DNA of 64,000 bases from an uncultured Bacteroidales bacterium (GCA_902768125.1 CACXKA010000002.1:62001-126000), one strand, 5' to 3'. Numbered from the stretch's first letter, positions 1 through 8,922 are shown. The notes: generated from the letters alone by a model not told the origin. Translations and numbers: made by a program.

Positions 1-1
1 G

Positions 2-1477
2 CAGCAGAAAAGCATTGTGGTGCTTTATGAAAATGATGTGCATTGTGCCGTGGATGGTTATGCCAAGCTGGCAGGATTGCGTGATGCGATTGCCGACACG
101 GCTTATGTGGCATTGGTGTCGAATGGTGACTACGTGCAGGGTATGACCGTTGGTGCCATCTCGAAGGGACAGTATGTGGTAGACCTGATGAGGGCATTGC
201 CTTACGATGCCATCACCTTGGGCAACCACGAGTATGACTACGGTATGGAGCGTATGTTCCAGTTGCTTCGTCAGGTGCCTGCACCGATTGTGTGTGCGAA
301 TCTTTATGATGTGAAGCTGGAACGCAACGTTTTTGCTTCTTATGTGATGAAGCGTTTTGGCGACAAGAAGATTGCTTTTGTGGGTGCTTCCACGCCGACC
401 TCGATGGAGACGGAGGCGTATGCTTTCCGTGACGATGAGGGCAATGTCATCTACGACCTGCAGATTCAAGATATTCCAGCGTTGGTGCAGAAGGCGGTGG
501 ATGATGCCAGACGTGCTGGTGCTGACTACGTGATTCTCGATTCCCATCTGGGTGAGGAGGAAACCAATCGTAACTCCGATTCCCATACTGTGGTGGCGAA
601 TACGACGGGCATCGACATCGTGTTGGACGGACACAGCCATGCTGTCATCGTGGCTGATACCGTGAAGAACAAAGTGGGTAAGCCCGTTGTAGTGTCACAG
701 ACAGGTACAAAGTTTGCCAACATCGGAAAACTCGTCATCACTCCCGACGGAAAGATGACCACGGAGTTGATTCCAATTGAGAAGGTGACGGTGAAGGATG
801 CTTATGTGGCAGAGCTGACGGACAGCATCCACGCCATCCTGGAGGAGCAGACGAGCCGTGTGATTTGTAACAGTGAGGTGCCTCTGCGCATTCTCGACGA
901 TGAGGGGAATGAGATTGCCCGTATGGGGGAGACGAATGCTGGTGACATCGTGACGGATGCTTATCGTCTGATGACAGGTTCTGACATTGCTGTGCTTAAC
1001 AGCGGCAGTATCCGCAATGAGTTGAAAAAGACGGGTGACCTAACGTATGGAGACTTGCTCACGTTGTTGCCTTACGATAACTATATCGTGGTGGCAGAGG
1101 TGAAGGGCAGCACTATCCTTGAGATGCTCAAGAAGCTTGTCAGTTTCCTGCCTAAACCTGACGGACAGTTCCCTCAGGTGTCAGGCTTGAAGTTCACCAC
1201 TAAGGTGAAAGACCACAGCGTCAGCGATGTGCAGGTGCTGAATGGTGCCACTCAGCAGTATGAGCCCATCAATCCGGAGCGCACCTATAAGCTTGCCACT
1301 ACCAAGTATTGTGTGACGGATGGTGGATTGCACAACACCTTGCAGGGTTGTCCTATCGTGCTCGAAACCAAGAAGACCTACAGTGATGTGTTCATTGATT
1401 ATATCAAGGAACGTCTGAATGGTCACATTGGTCAAGAGTACGCGAAGCCACAAGGACGTATCACTGTGATTAAGTAG
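2..1477 (+). CDS. Bifunctional metallophosphatase/5'-nucleotidase (5' end outside window)
   Basis: Member of the UshA/5'-nucleotidase family, secreted enzymes that remove phosphate from nucleotides or UDP-sugars. The reading frame is open from base 2, so the signal peptide and true start lie upstream of the window. The first visible codons already give the N-terminal metal site (YENDVHC), followed by the LGNHEYDYG motif and, about 130 residues later, the DGHSHAV metal-binding motif. The C-terminal half (from about residue 270) matches the 5'-nucleotidase substrate-binding domain, including the GDIVTDAYR and LPYDN segments. A strong hairpin terminator follows the stop. Family assignment is firm; substrate is not. 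Confidence 0.9.
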   Translation, partial: QQKSIVVLYENDVHCAVDGYAKLAGLRDAIADTAYVALVSNGDYVQGMTVGAISKGQYVVDLMRALPYDAITLGNHEYDYGMERMFQLLRQVPAPIVCANLYDVKLERNVFASYVMKRFGDKKIAFVGASTPTSMETEAYAFRDDEGNVIYDLQIQDIPALVQKAVDDARRAGADYVILDSHLGEEETNRNSDSHTVVANTTGIDIVLDGHSHAVIVADTVKNKVGKPVVVSQTGTKFANIGKLVITPDGKMTTELIPIEKVTVKDAYVAELTDSIHAILEEQTSRVICNSEVPLRILDDEGNEIARMGETNAGDIVTDAYRLMTGSDIAVLNSGSIRNELKKTGDLTYGDLLTLLPYDNYIVVAEVKGSTILEMLKKLVSFLPKPDGQFPQVSGLKFTTKVKDHSVSDVQVLNGATQQYEPINPERTYKLATTKYCVTDGGLHNTLQGCPIVLETKKTYSDVFIDYIKERLNGHIGQEYAKPQGRITVIK

Positions 1478-1505
1478 GGGTATATAGTTGGTGATATATA
1501 CAAAT

Positions 1506-1543
1506 AGGAAGGTCGCTAGTTGGGATTAACGAGCGACCTTCCT
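1506..1543 (+). terminator. Hairpin terminator after the 5'-nucleotidase gene
   Basis: A perfect 12-bp stem (AGGAAGGTCGCT paired with AGCGACCTTCCT) with a 14-nt loop, followed by TTGTTTTTC. It lies between the nucleotidase stop and the stop codon of the convergent membrane-protein gene, so it can serve the plus strand and perhaps both. Confidence 0.85.
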
Positions 1544-1550
1544 TTGTTTT

Positions 1551-2168
1551 TCACTTGATTTTCGGACAATGTGACTTGATGTATTCATACACAAAGTCAA
1601 AATCTTCGTCACGCACATACACTTGATTCTTGAAAAAGCGCTCGTTCACCTTGATGAGGTTGCGATGCTTGTGACATTGAACGCTTCTTACGTTGTCGAA
1701 GGAGGTGTACATGGAAGAGCGTGACGCAGATGTGGCACCGATGCCAGCAGTGGTGAGATTGCCTGTGGCAACACCTGCTGCAGCAGTGATGATGCCCAGT
1801 TTCCGTGCTCTCATTGCCTGCGCATTGATTTGGCAGTGATTGACGCCCTTTTCATCCATCTCGAAAAGCACAATGTATTTGCCACCATACATGGCAGCCA
1901 CAATGGCGTAGGAAATCAAGGCGATGACAGTGAACACACCTATGAGAATCAGGAAGGGTAATGAAGTGTCCCATATCTTGTCCAAATTCCACCCATCTTC
2001 GATAAGTGTGAGGATGATCATGAATCCCCATATGCCAACGAATACCCAGAAGAAGATTTTGAATATGAGGATAAGGATGCTGGGGTTCTTCCACATGTCA
2101 AGCTCATACCTCCAGCGGTACTTGCCATCGTCGCAGCGTTGGACGCTATAGTCGGCGTTTTCTTTCAT
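1551..2168 (-). CDS. Hypothetical two-helix membrane protein
   Basis: I do not recognise the family. The frame runs further upstream, but the ATG at 2166-2168 (MKENADYSVQR...) is the sensible start, giving 205 residues. It has two hydrophobic segments at about residues 32-54 and 67-90. A cytoplasmic-looking C-terminal half contains a Gly/Ala/Thr-rich stretch (about 125-145) and ends in a basic and aromatic tail. The two-helix hairpin followed by a soluble domain resembles small bacterial membrane proteins with a C-terminal PH-like fold, but this is only an impression. It stands alone, converging on the nucleotidase. Confidence 0.65.
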   Translation of the reverse strand: MKENADYSVQRCDDGKYRWRYELDMWKNPSILILIFKIFFWVFVGIWGFMIILTLIEDGWNLDKIWDTSLPFLILIGVFTVIALISYAIVAAMYGGKYIVLFEMDEKGVNHCQINAQAMRARKLGIITAAAGVATGNLTTAGIGATSASRSSMYTSFDNVRSVQCHKHRNLIKVNERFFKNQVYVRDEDFDFVYEYIKSHCPKIK

Positions 2169-2242
2169 TTGCGTGAATATTTTTCGCAAATGTAGTACAT
2201 ATATTGACGAGCACCAAACATTTCTCTTTTTTTCCTGCAAAA

Positions 2243-2277
2243 AAAGTGGATGCGCCTTTGGGGGACACATCCACTTT
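2243..2277 (-). terminator. Terminator of the rpsF-rpsR-rplI operon
   Basis: Inverted repeat AAAGTGGATG/CATCCACTTT. Read on the minus strand it is followed by a run of T, as expected for an intrinsic terminator about 30 nt after the rplI stop. Confidence 0.8.
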
Positions 2278-2305
2278 CATGGTTTTGTATGTTGCAAACC
2301 AATGC

Positions 2306-2863
2306 TTATTCTGCAACTTCTTCTTCAGCCTCCTCAGCTACAGGAGCCTCTTCAACGGGAGCCTCTTCTGCTACAGGAGCTGCCTTAGGAGCTTCCTTCT
2401 GCTTAGCTGGATTCTTCTCACCGTCCTCGTTAACCACCTCGAATGGGATGGCAACGGATACTTCACGGTGGAAGTGAGCAACAGCCTCATAATCGCCGAG
2501 GGTCTTTACGCCCTTGATGGTGATGAGCTTGCTGTCAATCTCAAGACCCTTCTCTGCCAATGCAGCAGCAACTTCCTTGGGACCGATGGAACCATAGATG
2601 TTGCGACCTTCAGAAACACGTGCCTTGATAGTGAGAGAAACACCCTCGAACTTCTTAGCCAGTGCTTCAGCATCTGCCTTGATCTTTGCAATCTTTTTAG
2701 CGCGCTGCTTCAATTCCTCGTTGAGCTGCTTGATGGCTTTCTCAGTAGCGAGTACTGCGAAACCCTGAGGAAGAAGATAGTTGCGACCATAACCGTCCTT
2801 CACTGTGAGGACTTCGTCCTTATAGCCTAAGCCATGAACGTCTTGCTTAAGAATGATTTTCAT
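2306..2863 (-). CDS. rplI: 50S ribosomal protein L9, with acidic C-terminal extension
   Basis: L9 binds 23S rRNA at the base of the L1 stalk and affects reading-frame maintenance. The N-terminal signature is intact (MKIILKQDVHGLGYKDEV, then VKDGYGRNYLLPQG), followed by the long connecting helix and the C-terminal domain. At 185 residues it is longer than the usual ~148. The excess is a tail from about residue 149 made almost only of Ala, Glu, Pro, Val and Lys, with repeats of the type APVEEAPVAEEA. It is the last gene of rpsF-rpsR-rplI, 20 nt after rpsR. Confidence 0.97.
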   Translation of the reverse strand: MKIILKQDVHGLGYKDEVLTVKDGYGRNYLLPQGFAVLATEKAIKQLNEELKQRAKKIAKIKADAEALAKKFEGVSLTIKARVSEGRNIYGSIGPKEVAAALAEKGLEIDSKLITIKGVKTLGDYEAVAHFHREVSVAIPFEVVNEDGEKNPAKQKEAPKAAPVAEEAPVEEAPVAEEAEEEVAE

Positions 2864-2883
2864 ACTGTCTTACCTCCTATTTT

Positions 2884-3150
2884 TTATTTCAACAAGTCTG
2901 CTACGTATGGGAGGAGTGCAAGGTGACGTGCACGCTTCACTGCCTGAGCCACGCGGCGCTGATACTTCAGAGAAGTACCTGTGATACGACGGGGAAGAAT
3001 CTTACCCTGCTCGTTGAGGAACTTCTTCAGGAATTCTGGATCTTTGTAGTCGATGTACTTGATACCGCTCTTCTTGAAACGGCAATACTTCTTCTTCTTA
3101 ACATCTACAGTAGTAGGAGTCAAGTATCTGATTTCTGATGGTGCTGCCAT
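2884..3150 (-). CDS. rpsR: 30S ribosomal protein S18
   Basis: An 88-residue protein with typical S18 features: [15 protein letters not shown] near residue 22-36, the [20 protein letters not shown] rRNA-binding helix, and the end [11 protein letters not shown]18 forms a dimer with S6 on the 30S platform. It is the middle gene of a three-gene operon, 2 nt after rpsF, and the ATG at 3148-3150 is unambiguous. Confidence 0.97.
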   Translation of the reverse strand: MAAPSEIRYLTPTTVDVKKKKYCRFKKSGIKYIDYKDPEFLKKFLNEQGKILPRRITGTSLKYQRRVAQAVKRARHLALLPYVADLLK

Positions 3151-3152
3151 AA

Positions 3153-3485
3153 TTAAGCCTCCTTCTTGTTACGACGCTTTTCAGCATAAGCTGCAGCGTA
3201 CTTTTCGTTCTTAACTGTGAGGTAGCGGAGCACACGCTCGTCGCGGCGCATCTGCAACTCCAACTTAGCAATCACTGTGGGTTCGGCCTTGAACTCGACC
3301 ATCTGGTAGAAACCAGAAGTCTTCTTCTGAATAGGATAAGCTAATGCCTTCAAACCCCAATTCTCGGTGCTGATGATTTCAGCGCCCTTGTCCTTGAGGT
3401 AGTTGACAAACTTATCTGCCGCTTCCTTCATCTGAACATCAGACAAAACGGGAGTTAAAATGAAAACGGTTTCGTATTGATTCAT
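3153..3485 (-). CDS. rpsF: 30S ribosomal protein S6
   Basis: The open frame extends to 3791, but the S6 family begins at [16 protein letters not shown], so the start is the ATG at 3483-3485, giving 110 residues. The fold-defining segments are present ([14 protein letters not shown], then [13 protein letters not shown]). The 5' extension of the frame is untranslated DNA containing the promoter and a dispersed palindromic repeat. It is the first gene of rpsF-rpsR-rplI. In Bacteroides the same cluster sits near rprXY and an EF-G paralog, as here (from memory). Confidence 0.97.
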   Translation of the reverse strand: MNQYETVFILTPVLSDVQMKEAADKFVNYLKDKGAEIISTENWGLKALAYPIQKKTSGFYQMVEFKAEPTVIAKLELQMRRDERVLRYLTVKNEKYAAAYAEKRRNKKEA

Positions 3486-3555
3486 AAGATCAATAATGTA
3501 AGTTTGATTTGTTAATAATGTTATTAATTGTGCTCTTGTTTTTGCAAAAGCGGTG

Positions 3556-3586
3556 CAAAGGTACGAATAAGTGAGCACATGGCAAA
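3556..3586 (-). promoter_or_regulatory. Promoter of rpsF-rpsR-rplI inside a palindromic repeat
   Basis: Read on the minus strand: TTTG (3583-3586), 19-nt spacer, TACCTTTG (3556-3563). This is an exact match to the Bacteroidetes primary-sigma consensus with correct spacing. The spacer carries CTCACTTATTCG, nearly the same as in the promoters at 19754 and 44986. Confidence 0.85.
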
Positions 3587-3640
3587 ATAAAACAAGCTTT
3601 TTTTGTGTGTTGTCGAACGAAAGAACCTTCGACGTAGTCA
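3556..3640. repeat. Promoter-bearing palindromic repeat, copy A
   Basis: Starts CAAAGGTACGAATAAGTGAG and ends GTCGAACGAAAGAACCTTCG. The same start and end blocks occur at 19754-19822, 19832-19905 and 44986-45060. The middle is variable, but in three of the copies contains a self-complementary stem. Confidence 0.7.
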
Positions 3641-3790
3641 AAGTGTGGACTATTTTTGTATAATTGGCTATGAAATACACTTTTTTGGTGCTTAAACGAA
3701 AAAATCTTGCTGAAAAGTTTCTTTGTTTGGAGAAAAAGTCGTTATTTTGTACTTGATTTGATAGACAACAACAAAAACTAGATAGATACA

Positions 3791-3970
3791 ATGAAAAAGA
3801 ATCTTGGTATTTTACTTATCGTGTTAGGCGCATTGCTGCTTATCCTTTGCGCATTTGTCCCCTTCATGGGTGACTTGGCTGACCAGAACTGGTACACTTG
3901 GGGAAGCCTCTTCCTCATCATCGCAGGTCTCTTGACGCACATCTTCATGAACAAGAAAATAGAGGCATAA
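3791..3970 (+). CDS. Small membrane protein (59 aa)
   Basis: Starts [20 protein letters not shown] and ends MNKKIEA. Two hydrophobic helices (about residues 4-25 and 38-53) are joined by a short acidic/aromatic loop ([12 protein letters not shown]), with a positive C-terminus. The composition is clearly that of a membrane protein, and a terminator-like hairpin follows 65 nt later. It is divergent from rpsF. Function unknown; I have the impression that similar small proteins are common in Bacteroidales. Short length is the main doubt. Confidence 0.75.
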   Translation: MKKNLGILLIVLGALLLILCAFVPFMGDLADQNWYTWGSLFLIIAGLLTHIFMNKKIEA

Positions 3971-4035
3971 TGACACGATGTGCTATCGGGTAGATGGTCG
4001 CAAATGATGACCGATGCCCCTGCATCGATAAAAAT

Positions 4036-4065
4036 AAAGGTGGACACCATGAGGTGCCCACCTTT
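4036..4065. terminator. Bidirectional terminator
   Basis: A 13-bp stem with one mismatch (AAAGGTGGACACC / GGTGCCCACCTTT, loop ATGA). It has TTTTCTT on the plus side and, on the minus strand, TTTATTTTTAT after the stem. It separates the 59-aa gene from convergent rprY. Confidence 0.8.
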
Positions 4066-4092
4066 TCTTGTATCTAACGTTCTGTCAGTGAA

Positions 4093-4815
4093 TCACTGCT
4101 TTTCACCCTCTTCAGTGATAACCAATTTGTAACCTTTACCATGCACGTTGATGATTTCCACATTGGGATCTGCTCTCAGGTGCTTGCGTAATTTGGTGAT
4201 ATACACATCCATTGAGCGGGCATTGAAGTAGTTGTCGTCAATCCAAATGGTCTTGAGTGCATAATCACGTTGCAAGAGCTCATTCTGACGGTTGCTGAGC
4301 AAAGTGAGTAACTCTGCCTCTTTGGTGGTAAGTTTCTCCTGTTTGTCACCAATGGTGAGAATCTGCTTTTGAGTGTCAAAAGTGAAACGACCAATCTGGC
4401 GAACGGCTGTTTCTTTATTCTTCTTGCCACGTACACGGCGGAGAATAGCTTCAATGCGGAACACCACTTCTTCCATGGAGAATGGTTTCGTGATGTAGTC
4501 GTCAGCACCCAGTTCGAAACCTTCGCGCACATCGTCTTTCAGGTTCTTGGCGGTGAGGAACATGAACGGCATGTCGTAGTTCAGTTCCTTGATTTTGCTT
4601 GCCAGGGTAAAGCCATCCATGCGAGGCATCATCACGTCAAGGATACAGAGGCTGAAGTTGCCTTGCAGGAACGTGTCGAAACCTTCTTCTCCATCTTGGC
4701 AGAGTGTGGTGCTGTAACCCTTTGCCTCAAGGTATTCACGCAGAAGCATGCCGAGGCTCTCGTCGTCTTCACAAAGAAGGATGTTCACTTCTTCAAGTCT
4801 TTCATCTGTAATCAT
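4093..4815 (-). CDS. rprY: RprY-type response regulator
   Basis: OmpR/PhoB-type transcription factor of 240 residues. The receiver domain (about 10-125) has the acidic pocket (LLCEDDES), the phospho-acceptor Asp60 (CILDVMMPRMDG) and Lys in ITKPFS. The winged-helix domain (about 143-232) ends with RSMDVYITKLRKHL and NVHGKGYKLV. The sensor kinase gene lies directly upstream, so they form a pair. The name rests on similarity to Bacteroides RprXY, described in relation to tetracycline sensitivity, and on the shared neighbourhood. Confidence 0.88.
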   Translation of the reverse strand: MITDERLEEVNILLCEDDESLGMLLREYLEAKGYSTTLCQDGEEGFDTFLQGNFSLCILDVMMPRMDGFTLASKIKELNYDMPFMFLTAKNLKDDVREGFELGADDYITKPFSMEEVVFRIEAILRRVRGKKNKETAVRQIGRFTFDTQKQILTIGDKQEKLTTKEAELLTLLSNRQNELLQRDYALKTIWIDDNYFNARSMDVYITKLRKHLRADPNVEIINVHGKGYKLVITEEGEKQ

Positions 4816-4858
4816 AGTTGTAAATGTTTTAATTGTTTTATTATTTTTGTTTTATGCG

Positions 4859-6388
4859 TTAATCATTCATTTTCAGTTTAATAATGAACTTTGTACCGAT
4901 ACCCAACTCGCTTTCAGCAACAATGGTGCCTTTGTGGTCTTTCACAATCTTGTACACGTATGCCAATCCAAGACCGAATCCCTTCACGTCGTGCAAATTT
5001 CCTGTATGCACACGATAGAACTTTTCGAAAATGCGCTTCAGGTCTTCTTTCTTGATACCGATACCATTGTCCTTGATGGAGATGCAGAGCAACCCTGGTT
5101 CATTCCATGTCTCCACATTAAGTTCGAGGTCTGCATCCTTTCGGCGGTACTTCACTGCATTGTCCATCAGATTGAAGATAACATTGGTGAAGTGCATGTC
5201 ATCCACACAAATATTCGGGTCGGTGGCATTGAGGTTGGTGATGATTTTTCCACCGTTCCTTTCAACTTTCAATGCAAAGGTGTGGGTCACTCCTGATATC
5301 AGTTCGTTGATATCGACTTCCTTCATATGGAGGTTTGCCCGTTGGTTCTCGTACATGGAGAGTTGCAACACTTTCTCCACTTGGAAACGGAGGCGTTTCG
5401 TCTCATCAATGATGGTGGAAGTGAGCCGTTGCAAAAGAGCAGGTGTCTTGCTGACAGATTCGTCGCCCAGCATCTGTGCCGCCAAGGAAATGGAGGAGAT
5501 GGGTGTCTTGAACTCATGCGTCATGTTGTTGATGAAGTCGTTCTTCAATTCTGTCAGTTTCTTTTGCCTGAACACCAATATGAGTGTGACAATGAAGGTG
5601 ATGAGCAGAATGAGCGTAAAGATGAACGATGGAATCATGAACCACATCGACCGCCAGATGTACTTGCCCAAATTGGGGAAGTGTACCTTCAGGATGCCGC
5701 CACATTGTACGGGGTCGTTTCTAAAGAGTGTTACAGTGAAAACCTTTGTGTTACCCGTTTCATCGTAATCGGAACATTGGTACACTTTCTGTCCATTGCT
5801 GGTGCTGACGACAAAGTGGTAGGGGATATTGACGCCGTTGTTGTTCAGCTGTGTCTTCAGAATCTGGTCTAATTCTATAAAGTCGATACGCTCAGAAAGA
5901 GGACGGTCACTGGCTGTATAGAGGATGCTGTAAATCACCTCGTCCACCAGCTTCTTTTCTGTGGCATACCGCATGTCCATGATTTCTTTCAAGGAACGCA
6001 AACGTTCATTGTTGCTTGACGTCTTTTTGGTGAAGTACTTGTCTGACAAGTTCGTGCTGACGGTCGTTTCACGTGAGGTGAAAACGCTGCCATCCTTGGC
6101 TATCACCTGATGCATATGTTGCACGACAGAGGAATCGGTGTTGGCATAGATGGAATCGTATGCAGTGGCAATACCATTCATGGCATCAGAACCTTCCTCC
6201 AGATACCGCTTTGTCTCCGACAACTCCAACTGATGGGCTGTTTCGTACAGACTGCGGTTGACGGATTCCTCGAAATATTCATAGCGCAGGGAGGTCACCT
6301 CTTCAATATACCGCATCTGCATAATCAACAGACTGGCGAAAGAGATGCCCATGACTATAGCGAGAACTATGATGGTTGATTTCTTCAT
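4859..6388 (-). CDS. rprX: RprX-type sensor histidine kinase
   Basis: Partner of RprY, 509 residues. A first helix at residues 5-24 and a second at about 250-275 enclose a ~220-residue extracytoplasmic sensor region. The H-box follows (MTHEFKTPISS, phospho-acceptor His291), then the ATPase domain with N-box FNLMDNAVKYR, G1 DNGIGI, F-box IFEKFYRV and G2 GFGLGLAYV. All catalytic motifs are intact. The gene precedes rprY by 43 nt and is probably co-transcribed. The ligand is unknown. Confidence 0.88.
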   Translation of the reverse strand: MKKSTIIVLAIVMGISFASLLIMQMRYIEEVTSLRYEYFEESVNRSLYETAHQLELSETKRYLEEGSDAMNGIATAYDSIYANTDSSVVQHMHQVIAKDGSVFTSRETTVSTNLSDKYFTKKTSSNNERLRSLKEIMDMRYATEKKLVDEVIYSILYTASDRPLSERIDFIELDQILKTQLNNNGVNIPYHFVVSTSNGQKVYQCSDYDETGNTKVFTVTLFRNDPVQCGGILKVHFPNLGKYIWRSMWFMIPSFIFTLILLITFIVTLILVFRQKKLTELKNDFINNMTHEFKTPISSISLAAQMLGDESVSKTPALLQRLTSTIIDETKRLRFQVEKVLQLSMYENQRANLHMKEVDINELISGVTHTFALKVERNGGKIITNLNATDPNICVDDMHFTNVIFNLMDNAVKYRRKDADLELNVETWNEPGLLCISIKDNGIGIKKEDLKRIFEKFYRVHTGNLHDVKGFGLGLAYVYKIVKDHKGTIVAESELGIGTKFIIKLKMND

Positions 6389-6404
6389 TTTTTATTTCTT
6401 TGCT

Positions 6405-6412
6405 ACAAATTT
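6405..6412 (-). promoter_or_regulatory. Possible promoter of rprX-rprY
   Basis: TAAATTTG on the minus strand, 16 nt upstream of the rprX start, matches the -7 consensus. A correctly spaced TTTG is not present, so this is a weak call. Confidence 0.4.
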
Positions 6413-6532
6413 AGCGCAATTCTTAAAAACAGAACGTCAAAAACGTCGATAATATGGGCGTATAGTTAATTATTTGATATGTGTTAACAAAAATACTATC
6501 ATTACTTATTTATTTGTCAATTAACAAACAAA

Positions 6533-6559
6533 AAGGAACCTGCATGAGCAGATTCCCTT
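6533..6559 (-). terminator. Likely terminator after the EF-G2 gene
   Basis: On the minus strand an imperfect stem (GGGAATCTGC / GCAGGTTCC, loop TCAT) is followed by TTTTTG. A second hairpin with arms GCATAG (6572-6577) and CTATGC (6594-6599) lies closer to the gene. Confidence 0.6.
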
Positions 6560-6614
6560 TCTTGTTGCATCGCATAGGTGGATGAATTCCACGCTATGCA
6601 CGATTTGTATGTGT

Positions 6615-8774
6615 TTAATCTTCGTCCTTGCTCTGTTCTTCGAATTCCTTCATCAGTTTCTGCTGGATGTCGGTTGGAACAAGCTCGTAAGAAGCAAACT
6701 TCATGATGAAGCTGGCACGACCACCTGTGATGGAACTGAGGGTAGTGGAGTAGCTTGACAAGCTCTTCAATGGCACTTTGGCAATCAGCTTTTCGTAGCC
6801 ATTTTCACTTTCACTACCAATGATCATTCCACGACGTCCCTGAAGGTCAGACATCACGTCACCCATCTTGTCACCAGGAACGAAGACCTCTACATCGTAG
6901 ATGGGTTCCAGCAACTTTGGACCTGCTTCCTTGAACGCGTCGGAGAATGCGTGACGACCAGCTAACATAAAGGAAAGTTCGTTAGAGTCAACGGGGTGCA
7001 TTTTACCATCGTAAACGACAACGCGAACATCACGAGCATAAGAACCTGTCAGAGGACCTTGCTCCATGCGGCTCATGATACCCTTCAAGATAGCAGGCAT
7101 GAAGCGTGTGTCGATGGCACCACCCACCACAGAGTTGATGAACACGAGCTTTCCGCCCCATTCGAGATCAACTTCTTCCTTACTCTTGGCATTAATCTTA
7201 AACTCCTGATTGCCAAATTTGTAAGAGGTTGGGTCTGGCATGCCGTCGTAGTAAGGTTCTACGATGAGGTGTACTTCACCAAACTGACCTGCACCACCTG
7301 ATTGCTTCTTGTGGCGGTAGTCGGCACGGGCAGCCTTGGTGATGGTCTCGCGGTATGGAATCTTGGGCTCCTCAAACTTGATGTTGATCTTCTCATTATT
7401 CTCCATACGCCACTTCAGTGTGCGGAGGTGGAACTCACCTTGACCCTTCACAAGTGTCTGTCTCAGTTCCTTAGACTGCTCCAGAATCCATGTTGGATCT
7501 TCCTGTGACATCTTTTGGATGGCAGCCACCATCTTTTCTGTATCACCTTCATTTTCAGCCTTGACAGAACGGATATATTTAGGATCTGGGTACTTCACGA
7601 AATTGAAACGGTGCTCGCAATCCTTGCCAGCTAGTGTGTTGCCAGTGCGTACATCCTTCAACTTCACCGTACAACCAATGTCACCTGCCACCAATTCTTC
7701 CACCTTGATGCGGTTAGCACCAGCACAGCAGAACAACTGAGCCATGCGCTCCTTCGAACCACGGTCGGTGTTGGTCAGGTCATCACCTTCGTGCACCTTA
7801 CCTGACATCACCTTGAAGTACTGCACACCACCAATATGTGGTTCATTGGCAGTCTTGAAGAAATAGAGAGAAGTTGGTGCGTTAGGATCTGGCTTCACTT
7901 CTTCACCGCGGGTGTTGTGTACTTGAGGCATCTCGTCAACGAATGGAACCACATTGCCGAGGAACTCCATCAAACGACGTACACCCATATCTTTAGTAGC
8001 ACATACACAGAACACGGGGAACATGCTTCGTGTAGCCAATCCTCTACGGATACCTAAACGAAGTTCGTCTTCTGTCAAGGCTTCAGTCTCAAAGAATTTC
8101 TCCATCAAACCCTCATCGTTCTCAGCTGCAGCCTCTACGAGGGCACGATGCATCTCCATGGCCTTGTCCATCTCTTCTGCTGGAATCTCCTCAATGATGG
8201 GAGCACCACCTTCTGGCTTCCAAGAATATTTCTTCATCAGCAGCACATCAATGAGGCTGTTGAAATTCGGACCTTCGTTCAGCGGATACTGGATAGGGAC
8301 CACCTTGGGACCATAAATGCCGATGAGGCTGTCAAGCACCTGGTGGTAGTCACACTTTTCAGAGTCGAGTTGGTTAACGAGGAAGATAACGGGCTTGCCC
8401 AATTTCTCCGTGTAACGGAAATGGTTCTGTGTACCCACCTCAGGACCATACTGACCATTGATGAGCAACAATGCGGTGTCTGTCACATTCAAAGCAGTCA
8501 TGGCTGCACCCACGAAGTCGTCGGCACCCGGACAGTCGATAATGTTCAGTTTCTTGTTGTTCCACTCTACGTGGAAAACGGTAGAGAATACACTATAGCC
8601 ATATTCCTGCTCCACTGGGAAGTAGTCACTCACGGTGTTTTTCTGTGTGATGCGACCACGACGGCTAATGATTCCTGCTTCATACAAAAGTGCTTCGGTA
8701 AGAGTGGTCTTACCGGCACCGTCATTGCCAAGCAAGGCAATGTTCTTGATTTCGTTGGTTTGGTAAACTTTCAT
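6615..8774 (-). CDS. EF-G2-type elongation factor G paralog, GTPase motifs degenerate
   Basis: A 719-residue protein with all five EF-G domains but altered GTP-hydrolysis motifs. The P-loop is GNDGAGKTT (16-24). The switch I signature RGITI is replaced by YGYSV. G3 reads DCPGADDF (80-87), so the catalytic His is Ala84. G4 is NQLD (134-137) instead of NKMD. RF3 in this same window keeps DTPGHQDF. In Bacteroides thetaiotaomicron the second EF-G (EF-G2), which I recall lying beside rprXY and rpsF-rplI, has been reported to work without GTPase activity and to matter during carbon limitation and gut colonisation; this looks like its ortholog. Single-gene unit, divergent from hemW. Confidence 0.9.
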   Translation of the reverse strand: MKVYQTNEIKNIALLGNDGAGKTTLTEALLYEAGIISRRGRITQKNTVSDYFPVEQEYGYSVFSTVFHVEWNNKKLNIIDCPGADDFVGAAMTALNVTDTALLLINGQYGPEVGTQNHFRYTEKLGKPVIFLVNQLDSEKCDYHQVLDSLIGIYGPKVVPIQYPLNEGPNFNSLIDVLLMKKYSWKPEGGAPIIEEIPAEEMDKAMEMHRALVEAAAENDEGLMEKFFETEALTEDELRLGIRRGLATRSMFPVFCVCATKDMGVRRLMEFLGNVVPFVDEMPQVHNTRGEEVKPDPNAPTSLYFFKTANEPHIGGVQYFKVMSGKVHEGDDLTNTDRGSKERMAQLFCCAGANRIKVEELVAGDIGCTVKLKDVRTGNTLAGKDCEHRFNFVKYPDPKYIRSVKAENEGDTEKMVAAIQKMSQEDPTWILEQSKELRQTLVKGQGEFHLRTLKWRMENNEKINIKFEEPKIPYRETITKAARADYRHKKQSGGAGQFGEVHLIVEPYYDGMPDPTSYKFGNQEFKINAKSKEEVDLEWGGKLVFINSVVGGAIDTRFMPAILKGIMSRMEQGPLTGSYARDVRVVVYDGKMHPVDSNELSFMLAGRHAFSDAFKEAGPKLLEPIYDVEVFVPGDKMGDVMSDLQGRRGMIIGSESENGYEKLIAKVPLKSLSSYSTTLSSITGGRASFIMKFASYELVPTDIQQKLMKEFEEQSKDED

Positions 8775-8907
8775 TGTTTAGGTTAGATTTATGTTTATTA
8801 TTTGTAATTGTTCGAAAAACGGCACTAAATTACTGCTTTTTATCGGGATGGAGCGAAAAAAACTTATGTTATTTAACATTTTTCATTATTATTAAGGAAA
8901 TAATGAG

Positions 8908-8915
8908 TAAATTTG
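8908..8915 (+). promoter_or_regulatory. Possible -7 box just upstream of hemW
   Basis: TAAATTTG ends 8 nt before the hemW ATG. If used, the transcript would start almost at the start codon. There is no clear TTTG at -33. Confidence 0.4.
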
Positions 8916-8922
8916 TCCTCAC

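Noticed and set aside
3486..3791. N-terminal extension of rpsF (frame open to 3791)
   Set aside because: S6 proteins start at MNQYE; the extension contains the promoter and a repeat, so it is not translated.
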